DNA of 5,631 bases. Source: Bacteroidales bacterium UBA4866 (GTDB lineage Bacteria > Bacteroidota > Bacteroidia > Bacteroidales > P3). The position numbers and the translations under genes are program-made. Position 1 is the first letter of the stretch; every line of letters starts with the position of its first letter. The notes below the pieces were generated by a model. The model made no database searches. It saw only the letters and a program-made list of their open reading frames with translations, and was not told the DNA's origin. The stretch is taken from positions 62,905-68,535 of the forward strand of contig DHDW01000009.1 in assembly GCA_002399565.1 (NCBI GenBank). The letters are read 5' to 3'. Positions 1-5,631 of this stretch are shown piece after piece.

Positions 1-302
1 CTGGAGTTAATGGAATTATGCTTGAAAACACAAAAGATGGAGGCTTAAAACAAATTGAGCTTTCTGGAGTTTTCCTTGCAATTGGACATCATCCAAATTC
101 AGATATTTTTGTTCCTCAAATTGAAGTTGATGAGCAAGGATATATAATCACTAAAAATGGAACTACTCACACAAATATTGAAGGAGTTTTTGCAGCAGGT
201 GATATTAGAGACACAACGTATCGTCAAGCAATTACTGCAGCTGCAAGTGGTTGTATGGCTGCAATTGATGCCGAAAGATTCTTAAGCGAAAAAAATATTT
301 AA
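1..302 (+). CDS. trxB: Thioredoxin reductase, C-terminal part (5' end outside window)
   Basis: This is the C-terminal ~100 residues of an FAD/NADPH-dependent thioredoxin reductase, which reduces thioredoxin in the cytoplasm. The frame is open from base 3 and runs into the window, so the ATG at 18 is an internal methionine (VNGIMLENT) and not the start. Two family signatures are visible. GVFLAIGHHPNSDIF is the end of the NADPH-domain region, and the terminal GVFAAGDIRDTTYRQAITAA block followed by SGCMAAIDAERFL is the second FAD-binding segment, whose GD contacts the flavin. It closely resembles the E. coli TrxB C-terminus (GVFAAGDVMD..YRQAIT). The redox CxxC lies upstream and cannot be checked. 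The gene stops with TAA at 300-302, one base before the next gene, so the two are probably co-transcribed. Confidence 0.95.
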   Translation, partial: GVNGIMLENTKDGGLKQIELSGVFLAIGHHPNSDIFVPQIEVDEQGYIITKNGTTHTNIEGVFAAGDIRDTTYRQAITAAASGCMAAIDAERFLSEKNI

Positions 303-303
303 G

Positions 304-2136
304 TTGAAAATAAGAAGACCAGTATTTTTAATTGCATTTGTTTTTCTTATTCCCTTTTTGAGCATAGCTCAAGACAAAAAGGAGAAAGAAAAAACAATTG
401 TTATTGATACTGGTCTTACTTTTACTCGATACACAACCCTCCCTTTAAGGAACCAACCCTTTCAATTGATTGACAAAACAATTGATGAGATAAGGCATGT
501 GAATGCGGTTTATAGAATAGAGAATATGTTTTATCAGCAACTCTCCACTGAGGGTTCACCACATAAGCCTCTTTTATTTCAACTTTCCGATTTACTTTCT
601 TTTAATTACCAACCCAGTGTTTATAATGCTGTAAAGTTTACAAGAGAGAATATTAAGTTCTACAATGTCTTTAAACCTTACTCCGAATTAAGATATTCTA
701 ATACTTTAAATACCTCTCGCTATTTCTCTGTAATTCATGCTCAAAACATTTACAAAAACATTCACTTAGGTTTTCAATATGACGTTAACTACACAACTGG
801 TTCTTTTGACAAGAGTCAAATTATGAATCAGTTCTTTAACGCAACCCTTCGCTTTAAAAACAAAAAAGAAACCTATGAAGGATATTTGGGATTCGTTAGA
901 AATAGAGCGATGCAAAATGAAAGTGGAGGTCTAAAATCCGATTCTTCTTTTGCTGCTGGGGAGTTCTCTTCTCTCAATGCTTATCCTGTCAATTTAAGTA
1001 TGGCTTACTCTAAATGGAAATCTGTTGATGCTTTTTTGGTTCAAAAGTTTAATTTTGGCAAACTAATTAAGGATAGTTCAATTATAAGTAACCTCTCTTT
1101 GGTTCATGAACTCTCCTATTTTTCTAATGCAAGGCTTTATGTGGATGCAAATCCAATGGAAGGCTTCTACCAAAATTTCTATTTTGACACCTTAAAAACA
1201 AACGATTCTCTTTCAACTCAAAGAATCCAAAACTCACTTTCCCTTAGGAATGAAAAGACTATACCTTTTGAAATAGGAATTAAGCACGACTATGTTCTTT
1301 TTGCCGATTCTTTAAACAATGAAAGAAGTTCCAATTTCACTCCTTTCGTTAATTTAGGATTAGATGTAAGTGGCTTTAAATTAAACTTTCTTGCAGAATA
1401 CATAATCTCTAACAATAGGTATAATGAGGATTTCCAAATTGGAGGTAATGTTGAATTTAAAAATCTTTATGCAAACCTTAGGTTAATGAATAAGAGCGTT
1501 GATTATTTCTACAATCGCTATTGGACAAATAACTTTAAGTGGGAGAATGATTTCTCTAAAACAAAGATGTTTAACACCAATTTGGGTTATAACCACAAAG
1601 AAAAGTTCGCAGTCAATATTGGATATTTCCTTTTAAATGATTTGGTTTATATTAACAATAACCTATTGCCTCAACAAACCAGTAAACCAACCTCAATCAT
1701 TCAAGCATCACTTTTGCATAATCTTAAGCTTGGTATTTTTAATCTAAAAGGCGTAATGACTCTTCAAAAGCTATCTTCTGAAGAAGCAATAAGAGTGCCA
1801 GTTTTTCAAGCTAAACAAGGAATAAGCATAAACTTTAAGATGTTTAATCAAAAACTCCAAACCCAAGTAGGATTCGATTTCAGATATAATACATCCTATT
1901 TTGCTGATAGCTTTATGCCAGCAATGGGTGCTTTTGTTCAACAAGATAAAGTTAAGATTGGCAATTATTTATTTGCAGATTTCTTTGTTCAAGCACAAAT
2001 TGACAGGGTGAAATTCTTTGTTGCCCTTTGTCATCCTTATGCAGGAGTCTTTGGAAATGAATATTACCTAACTCCACACTACCCTTCCGAAAAGCTAAAC
2101 CTTCGTTATGGAGTAACATGGATGTTCTTCGACTAA
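304..2136 (+). CDS. Putative outer-membrane porin (Porin_10 / PF14121-like)
   Basis: This 610-residue protein has a clear signal peptide: charged KIRR at 2-5, a hydrophobic core at 7-19, and probable cleavage SIA|Q after residue 22. The rest alternates short aromatic-rich strands and polar turns, as in an outer-membrane beta-barrel, and ends in an aromatic-rich strand (YGVTWMFFD). Recognisable Porin_10-type blocks are NMFYQQLSTEGSPHKPLLF (about 74-92), PYSELRY followed by FSVIHAQNIYKNIHLGF (125-157), and NESGGL (205-210). The family is common in Bacteroidetes; its substrate is unknown and nothing here reveals it. The start is TTG at 304. No ATG occurs in frame before residue 75, and the frame is closed by TAA at 283-285, so TTG is the only start that keeps the signal peptide apart from an unlikely ATA at 295. 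It lies one base after trxB and so may depend on it for translation. Confidence 0.85.
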   Translation: MKIRRPVFLIAFVFLIPFLSIAQDKKEKEKTIVIDTGLTFTRYTTLPLRNQPFQLIDKTIDEIRHVNAVYRIENMFYQQLSTEGSPHKPLLFQLSDLLSFNYQPSVYNAVKFTRENIKFYNVFKPYSELRYSNTLNTSRYFSVIHAQNIYKNIHLGFQYDVNYTTGSFDKSQIMNQFFNATLRFKNKKETYEGYLGFVRNRAMQNESGGLKSDSSFAAGEFSSLNAYPVNLSMAYSKWKSVDAFLVQKFNFGKLIKDSSIISNLSLVHELSYFSNARLYVDANPMEGFYQNFYFDTLKTNDSLSTQRIQNSLSLRNEKTIPFEIGIKHDYVLFADSLNNERSSNFTPFVNLGLDVSGFKLNFLAEYIISNNRYNEDFQIGGNVEFKNLYANLRLMNKSVDYFYNRYWTNNFKWENDFSKTKMFNTNLGYNHKEKFAVNIGYFLLNDLVYINNNLLPQQTSKPTSIIQASLLHNLKLGIFNLKGVMTLQKLSSEEAIRVPVFQAKQGISINFKMFNQKLQTQVGFDFRYNTSYFADSFMPAMGAFVQQDKVKIGNYLFADFFVQAQIDRVKFFVALCHPYAGVFGNEYYLTPHYPSEKLNLRYGVTWMFFD

Positions 2137-2142
2137 GGAAAT

Positions 2143-2544
2143 CTATCTTTTGTTTTTCAATTCAGCCTTATAAAATTTTAGACCAATCATTTCTTTTCTC
2201 AACTTCCTTTCTGATTTGAAAGCAATCTTTTTAACCTTTATCCTACTTGGCTTACACTCCTCTTCTGTATCAAATCCTTCTGAAGTTAATGAAAGACTAA
2301 ATGTCCCAATACCATCTAATTTGACGTTATAGCCCAATTTCAACTTTGTTATAATAATATTTGACAATCCTTTCAAAGCCCCAACCATATCTGCTTCAGT
2401 AAAACTGCTTGACTCAGAAATTTCTCTTGCCAAATCTTCTGTAGAAAAATGCCCTGCTGAAACTGCATTAGGATAAAACTTTGTTTGTTCAACACCGTCT
2501 TTGTCAATAAATACTTTTTTAGTAATACTATAGTATCTTCTCAT
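2143..2544 (-). CDS. HU-family DNA-binding protein, HU-HIG type
   Basis: This 133-residue basic protein resembles the Bacteroidetes HU-like proteins with an HU-HIG domain, which are nucleoid-associated and bind DNA as dimers. The order fits: an N-terminal strand (YYSITKKVFID, 4-14), KFYPNAVSAG (22-31), an HU-like helical pair FSTEDLAREISESSSFTEADMVGALKGL (33-60), then the beta segment KLGYNVKLDGIGTFSLSLTSEG (69-90), where GIGTF is the classic HU turn motif. RIKVKKIAFKSERKLRKEM (101-119) corresponds to the HU region leading into the C-terminal helix, and the tail is Lys/Arg rich. ATG at 2542-2544 is the first methionine and gives the expected N-terminus. The gene stops at TAG (2143-2145), convergent with the porin gene six bases away. 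It is transcribed alone, away from the B12 operon. Its specific role is unknown, and members of this group are often annotated only as HU family. Confidence 0.85.
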   Translation of the reverse strand: MRRYYSITKKVFIDKDGVEQTKFYPNAVSAGHFSTEDLAREISESSSFTEADMVGALKGLSNIIITKLKLGYNVKLDGIGTFSLSLTSEGFDTEEECKPSRIKVKKIAFKSERKLRKEMIGLKFYKAELKNKR

Positions 2545-2566
2545 GATATAATATATTTTTATATTT

Positions 2567-2614
2567 TTAATTTGCCATTAATTCAGATATCATTTCTTTA
2601 ATTTCAAATTCCAT
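2567..2614 (-). other. Possible 15-codon upstream ORF in the HU-like gene leader
   Basis: On the minus strand, ATG at 2612-2614 opens a 15-residue peptide (MEFEIKEMISELMAN) that ends with TAA at 2567-2569, 22 bases before the HU-like start codon. It would lie in the predicted ~110-base leader of that gene. The peptide is acidic and amphipathic. No ribosome-binding site is visible, and a short open frame in AT-rich DNA easily arises by chance, so this is a candidate only. Confidence 0.15.
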
Positions 2615-2660
2615 CAAAATTAAATCTTGACTTAAGTTTAAAACTCTTGATATTAGGCTA

Positions 2661-2668
2661 CAAAGATA
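2661..2668 (-). promoter_or_regulatory. Candidate -7 promoter box for the HU-like gene
   Basis: The plus-strand bases CAAAGATA read TATCTTTG on the minus strand, an exact match to the Bacteroidetes -7 consensus TAnnTTTG. Transcription would start near 2655 and give a leader of about 110 bases before the HU-like ATG. A TTTG that could serve as the -33 element (CAAA at 2683-2686 on plus) is only 14 bases away, against the usual ~19-21, so the upstream half is weak. Confidence 0.5.
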
Positions 2669-2744
2669 AGAAAATAATTTGACAAAACCTCGTTTAAATT
2701 TCCAAAAATGCTATAAAAATTTCATAATATAGCACATTAATATT

Positions 2745-2827
2745 AGTAAGGTGGCACGATACTTTAGTAATGTGCCATGTTACTATAAGTATGGTGGCAC
2801 GATACTCAAGTAAGGTGGCACCTTATG
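2745..2827. repeat. Tandem array of four 19-bp palindromes, 21-22 bp period
   Basis: Four imperfect palindromes stand in tandem at 2745-2763 (AGTAAGGTGGCACGATACT), 2766-2784 (AGTAATGTGCCATGTTACT), 2788-2806 (AGTATGGTGGCACGATACT) and 2809-2827 (AGTAAGGTGGCACCTTATG), separated by 2, 3 and 2 bases. In each copy 7 or 8 of the 9 arm positions are complementary around a central G or C. The symmetric consensus is AGTAwnGTGsCACnwTACT. The centres lie 21, 22 and 21 bases apart, close to two helical turns, so all four face the same side of the DNA. A weaker copy may precede it at 2723-2741 (11 of 19 matches, GCAC kept, 3-base spacer). The GTGGCAC cores are strikingly GC-rich for this AT-rich spacer. 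Possible roles are a cooperative operator, a nucleoid-protein site or a dispersed intergenic repeat; the sequence does not decide. Confidence 0.8.
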
Positions 2828-2964
2828 AAAATTAAACTTGATTTAAATAAGCCAAAACCCTTTAAAAATAAGGCAAAACAACGATTAGTAAAAACTATAC
2901 AAAGAAAAACACCCTAAAAGATTAATTTTTTCACCCAAAATAGCCGTTATATGAAAAATTATAG
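2828..2964. other. AT-rich spacer with a 21-bp-period direct repeat
   Basis: No gene is seen here. The stretch contains a two-copy direct repeat, TAAGCCAAAAC at 2848-2858 and TAAGGCAAAAC at 2869-2879 (10 of 11 identical). The copies lie 21 bases apart, the same spacing as the palindrome array just upstream. The remainder is A-rich and has no long open frame or GC-rich hairpin. It lies between the palindrome array and the B12 operon promoter box. Confidence 0.4.
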
Positions 2965-2972
2965 TAATTTTG
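2965..2972 (+). promoter_or_regulatory. Candidate -7 promoter box for the B12 riboswitch operon
   Basis: TAATTTTG matches the Bacteroidetes -7 consensus TAnnTTTG exactly. It lies four bases before the first paired base of the riboswitch P1 stem (2976), so transcription would begin right at the aptamer, as expected for a riboswitch leader. No convincing TTTG element is found 19-21 bases upstream, around 2941-2946. Confidence 0.6.
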
Positions 2973-2975
2973 CCT

Positions 2976-3142
2976 CGTTATTGGTTCTTTTTGGATTAAT
3001 AGGGAATTAGGTGTGAATCCTAAACAGTCCCGCTGCTGTAAGCTCCTTTAGATAAGCAAGCATTACTTCTTTTGCCACTGAATTTATATTGATTTGGGAA
3101 GGCAGAATGCTTGGGAGTAAGTCAGAAGACCTGCCAATAGTG
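2976..3142 (+). promoter_or_regulatory. Cobalamin (vitamin B12) riboswitch aptamer
   Basis: The conserved core is present in order: GGGAAT (3002-3007), the P5 hairpin TTAGG/CCTAA (3007-3011 with 3019-3023) containing GGTGtGAAtCC, CCCGC (3029-3033), CTGTAAGC (3036-3043), and the 3' B12 box AGTCAGAAGACCTGCC (3120-3135, canonical form AGCCAGGAGACCTGCC). P1 closes with nine pairs including two G-U wobbles, 2976-2984 with 3134-3142. Another stem pairs CTCC (3043-3046) with GGAG (3114-3117), and an 8-bp helix pairs 3057-3064 with 3106-3113, giving the long peripheral arm typical of class I cobalamin riboswitches. Ligand binding by this RNA class normally lowers expression of the downstream gene, here the B12 receptor. 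Preference for adenosylcobalamin is an inference from the long arm. Confidence 0.95.
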
Positions 3143-3160
3143 TTTATTAACTTTTTATGT

Positions 3161-3177
3161 ACTCTCGAGGAAAGAGT
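3161..3177 (+). promoter_or_regulatory. Expression-platform hairpin with SD-like loop
   Basis: ACTCT (3161-3165) pairs with AGAGT (3173-3177) around a 7-base loop, CGAGGAA. The loop holds the only purine-rich Shine-Dalgarno-like stretch (GAGGAA, 3167-3172) before the ATG at 3188. There is no U-tract after the stem, so it does not look like an intrinsic terminator. It fits control of translation initiation, as expected for Bacteroidetes B12 riboswitches. A loop-loop contact with the aptamer L5 could not be identified by eye. Confidence 0.4.
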
Positions 3178-3187
3178 CTAAAATATT

Positions 3188-5200
3188 ATGATTAGAACAT
3201 TTTTATCAGGTTTATTACTCTTTGTATTTTTGTCGCCACTAATTTCATTGGCTCAAGAAAAGGATTCCATTAAAAGCATTATGCTTAATGAGGTGAAAAT
3301 TACTGATTCCTTTTCCAAAGACTCTCTTTCCAAACAATCTTCCTCCGCTTTAGATTCAACAGTTATTAAAAAAATACCTTTTATTTCTGTTGGCGATATG
3401 GCAAAGTATATTGCTGGGGTTAGCGTAAGGGATTATGGTGGTGTTGGTGGATTAAAGACAATTTCTGTTAGAGGTTTGGGCTCAGGACATAGTGCTGTGG
3501 TTTACGATGGAGTTAGTGTTACTGATTTTCAAACTGGTCAGGTTGACTTGGGTAAGTTTTCTTCTGGAAACATTAAAGCAATTAATCTATTTAATGGTCA
3601 ATCCTTCTCAATGCTTCAAACTGCAAGAGCCTTAGCCTTTGCAAATGTGTTTTTAATTGAAACTCAAAAACCACTGTTTGATAGCTTGCAAAGAATAAAT
3701 GCATCAATTAAAACTTCTTATGGCTCTTTTAATTATGGTAATTTGGGTTTGAATTTGGCTTATAAAGTAAATAATATATGGACTTCGTGGTTGGATTTGG
3801 ATATTCAAAACACAAAGGGGAATTATCCTTATTTGCTTCGTTATGGATTTGGTGAAAATGACTCTACATCAAAGGAAATTAGACAAAATTCCGATTATTT
3901 TGGGTTTAGAGGAGAATGGAATGCCTTTGCAAGCTTCAATTCTAAAACGGATTTAAAGCTAAAAGCCTATTATTTCTATTCTGAAAGAGGTTTACCAATG
4001 AGTACAACTCTCTACTATTTGAATTCTTCACAAAGACTTTGGGATGAAAACTTCTTTTTGCAGAGTATATTCACACATAACTTCAATAAACGTCTTTCTT
4101 ATCGCAATCATGCAAAGGCACTCTACTCTTTCTCCCATTTTCTTGACCCAAAAACCTTAAATCTTTCGGGTTTCCAAAGCGATAAATATTATCAAAGGGA
4201 ATATTATTTGAATAATGTTGCTTCCTATTTACTTGTGAAAGATTTAACTTTAGCTCTTAGCAACGATATTTTTCTTAATAATTTAAATGCTCCTTCTTCA
4301 TTCTATTCAAAAGCAAATAGAACATCTTCAATCTCTGCCTTAAGTCTGCTTTTAAATAATTCCAAACTTCTAATCAATGCTAATATTTTGCACAACTATG
4401 TTTTGGATTATGAAGATAAGGAAAAGACTCAAAAAACTCAAAGCCACTTCTCTCCTTTTCTTTCAATTGGTTACACGTGGGAAGAAACCTTTACCATAAG
4501 TGCATTTTATAAGGATGTATTTCGAATGCCTTCCTTCAACGATTTATATTTTAACAGGGTAAGTTTTGCATCACTTGAGCCAGAAAAAGCCAAGCAATGG
4601 AATATTCATACAGAATTTTCTAAGAAGTTTGATTCTTACAAATCAAGTTTTATTTCTCTTTCCATTGATGCCTATTATAATAATGTAGAAGATAAAATTA
4701 TTGCCGTTCCTCAAAGAAATTTATTTGTTTGGTCAATCATTAATTATGGAAGAGTTGAAATAAAAGGATTGGATATTCAATCTTCTTTCAGAACTTACCT
4801 TCCTTTTTCTTTGGATTTAAACCTTAGGGCAACCTATTCCTATCAAAAAGCCACGGATGTTTCAAATCCAAACGCACTAACCTTTAATCATCAAATTCCT
4901 TATACACCTATTCACTCAGGTTCATTCTTTTTGAATATTACTCATCCATTAATAGACCTTGCATACACCATTAATTTTGTGGGTAAACGCTTTGCTCTTG
5001 CTGAAAACATTGATAGAAATATGCTAAAGCCCTATCAAGACCACTCAATAACACTTTCTAAGGATTTCTTTTTGAAAAATAATAAGATAAATATAGGCCT
5101 ATCTTGTCTTAATTTGTTTGGAGTGCAATATGAGGTAGTTCGCAACTATCCAATGCCCCAAAGACAATTTCGTATAAACTTAAAATTAGATTTAAAATGA
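3188..5200 (+). CDS. btuB: TonB-dependent outer-membrane vitamin B12 receptor, BtuB-like
   Basis: This 670-residue protein is a TonB-dependent transporter expected to carry cobalamin across the outer membrane using the proton-motive force. It has a signal peptide with probable cleavage SLA|Q after residue 22. A TonB-box-like segment IMLNEVKIT follows at 31-39. The plug spans about 55-160, with IPFISVGDMAKYIAGVSVRDYGGVGGLKTISVRGLG at 63-98, VVYDGVSVTD at 104-113 and INLFNGQ at 132-138. A 22-strand-type barrel fills the rest, including RMPSFNDLYF and the LEPEKAKQWN block. The end of the plug reads ARALAFANVFLIET (146-159) and lacks the common LYGSGAIGGVINI-like motif. The last residues are LDLK, not a terminal aromatic. 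B12 specificity is inferred from the riboswitch directly upstream and the BtuG-like gene overlapping its stop; the sequence alone supports only the TonB receptor family. The ATG at 3188 is the first in frame and gives the signal peptide. Confidence 0.88.
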   Translation: MIRTFLSGLLLFVFLSPLISLAQEKDSIKSIMLNEVKITDSFSKDSLSKQSSSALDSTVIKKIPFISVGDMAKYIAGVSVRDYGGVGGLKTISVRGLGSGHSAVVYDGVSVTDFQTGQVDLGKFSSGNIKAINLFNGQSFSMLQTARALAFANVFLIETQKPLFDSLQRINASIKTSYGSFNYGNLGLNLAYKVNNIWTSWLDLDIQNTKGNYPYLLRYGFGENDSTSKEIRQNSDYFGFRGEWNAFASFNSKTDLKLKAYYFYSERGLPMSTTLYYLNSSQRLWDENFFLQSIFTHNFNKRLSYRNHAKALYSFSHFLDPKTLNLSGFQSDKYYQREYYLNNVASYLLVKDLTLALSNDIFLNNLNAPSSFYSKANRTSSISALSLLLNNSKLLINANILHNYVLDYEDKEKTQKTQSHFSPFLSIGYTWEETFTISAFYKDVFRMPSFNDLYFNRVSFASLEPEKAKQWNIHTEFSKKFDSYKSSFISLSIDAYYNNVEDKIIAVPQRNLFVWSIINYGRVEIKGLDIQSSFRTYLPFSLDLNLRATYSYQKATDVSNPNALTFNHQIPYTPIHSGSFFLNITHPLIDLAYTINFVGKRFALAENIDRNMLKPYQDHSITLSKDFFLKNNKINIGLSCLNLFGVQYEVVRNYPMPQRQFRINLKLDLK

Positions 5201-5631
5201 AAAAAACAAAATGGATTTTAGCTTTAATTCTTTTAGGATTAAGCTTTGGATTTTCTTCCTGCACGGATGAAAACGATAATAATAATGATAATCCTTCCAC
5301 TACAGAGAATCTTCCAAATGGAGTCTTTGTTCTATGCGAAGGAAATGACGGAATGAATAATTCTGCCTTAGTTCACTACAATTTACAAAATAATGAAGTG
5401 ATAGATATCTTCGATAAGATAAATAATCAAGGCTTGGGAGATTTGGGAAATGATATGGAATTGTTTGGAGATAAACTTTTTATTTCAGTAAAAGGCTCTG
5501 CAAGTGTAAATGTTTTAAACAGCAAAACTGGAAAATTGATTAAAAGAATTCCAATTGTTGATGAGCAGGGAGCAAACAGAAAACCTTCACGCTTAACTCA
5601 AAGTTCCTCAATGGTATATTTATGTACAGTT
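5197..5631 (+). CDS. BtuG-like surface lipoprotein (YncE/DUF5074-type propeller), 3' end outside window
   Basis: The 145 residues seen run open to the window edge. The N-terminus is a lipoprotein signal, MKKTKW plus a hydrophobic core and lipobox FSSC with the lipidated cysteine at 22. The acidic TDENDNNNDN stretch that follows resembles Bacteroidetes signals for lipoprotein export to the cell surface. Next come blocks typical of DUF5074/YncE-like propeller proteins: NGVFVLCEGNDGMNNSALVHYN, GDLGNDMELFGDKLFISVKGSASVNVLN, and SKTGKLIKRIPI. Members encoded beside btuB include BtuG, a cobalamin-binding surface lipoprotein that associates with BtuB in Bacteroides. Its start overlaps the receptor stop in ATGA (5197-5200), so translation is probably coupled and both answer to the upstream riboswitch. 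BtuG function is inferred from context and these motifs; a different propeller lipoprotein remains possible until the rest is seen. Confidence 0.8.
   Translation, partial: MKKTKWILALILLGLSFGFSSCTDENDNNNDNPSTTENLPNGVFVLCEGNDGMNNSALVHYNLQNNEVIDIFDKINNQGLGDLGNDMELFGDKLFISVKGSASVNVLNSKTGKLIKRIPIVDEQGANRKPSRLTQSSSMVYLCTV

Noticed and set aside
18..20. ATG as the start of a 94-residue protein
   Set aside because: The frame is open to the window edge, and the residues before it (VNGI) continue the thioredoxin reductase fold, so this is an internal methionine of a truncated gene.
2100..2180. Bidirectional terminator between the convergent porin and HU-like genes
   Set aside because: Only six bases separate the stop codons, and no GC-rich stem with a U-tract was found on either strand around them.
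2745..2812. Repeat-peptide coding region in the palindrome array
   Set aside because: One plus-strand frame stays open across part of the array, but the 21/22/21-base steps shift the reading of each unit, so no repeated peptide results and no start site is visible.
2745..2827. CRISPR array
   Set aside because: The spacers are only 2-3 bases, the units are palindromic and only 19 bp, and no cas gene is near. This is not repeat-spacer architecture.
3161..3187. Intrinsic terminator downstream of the riboswitch
   Set aside because: The 5-bp stem is not GC-rich and is followed by CTAAAATATT rather than a run of T, so transcription termination is unlikely.
5109..5300. 63-codon minus-strand open frame over the btuB/lipoprotein junction
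   Set aside because: It is antisense to the end of the receptor gene and the signal peptide of the lipoprotein, both clearly coding. It has no recognisable domain and looks like a by-product of AT-rich sequence.

Overview
The window is AT-rich and reads as a chromosomal segment of a Bacteroidetes (Bacteroidota) bacterium, probably a Bacteroidales-like or uncultured relative. The evidence is a Porin_10-type outer-membrane protein, an HU-HIG-type DNA-binding protein, TAnnTTTG promoter boxes, a lipoprotein whose lipobox is followed by an acidic stretch, and an outer-membrane B12 receptor paired with a BtuG-like surface lipoprotein. No species can be named from the sequence alone.

Region 1 (1-2136, plus strand): the C-terminal end of thioredoxin reductase (trxB) is followed after one base by a 610-residue putative porin starting at TTG. 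Region 2 (2143-2544, minus strand): a 133-residue HU-HIG-type nucleoid protein converges on the porin gene with six bases between the stop codons. Region 3 (2545-3187): a 643-bp divergent intergenic region. It carries a promoter box for the HU-like gene, a tandem array of four 19-bp palindromes on a 21-22 bp period (2745-2827), a two-copy 21-bp-period direct repeat, a promoter box for the B12 operon, and a full cobalamin riboswitch (about 2976-3142) with a short expression platform. Region 4 (3188-5631, plus strand): a BtuB-like TonB-dependent receptor overlaps by four bases (ATGA) with a surface-type lipoprotein of the YncE/DUF5074/BtuG kind, which is cut by the window end.

Region 4 is a vitamin B12 acquisition operon. 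The riboswitch should reduce expression when cobalamin is plentiful. The lipoprotein is expected to capture B12 at the cell surface and the TonB-dependent barrel to import it into the periplasm; inner-membrane transport genes may follow beyond the window. This layout is known in gut Bacteroides. The least explained element is the phased palindrome array between the two divergent promoters.
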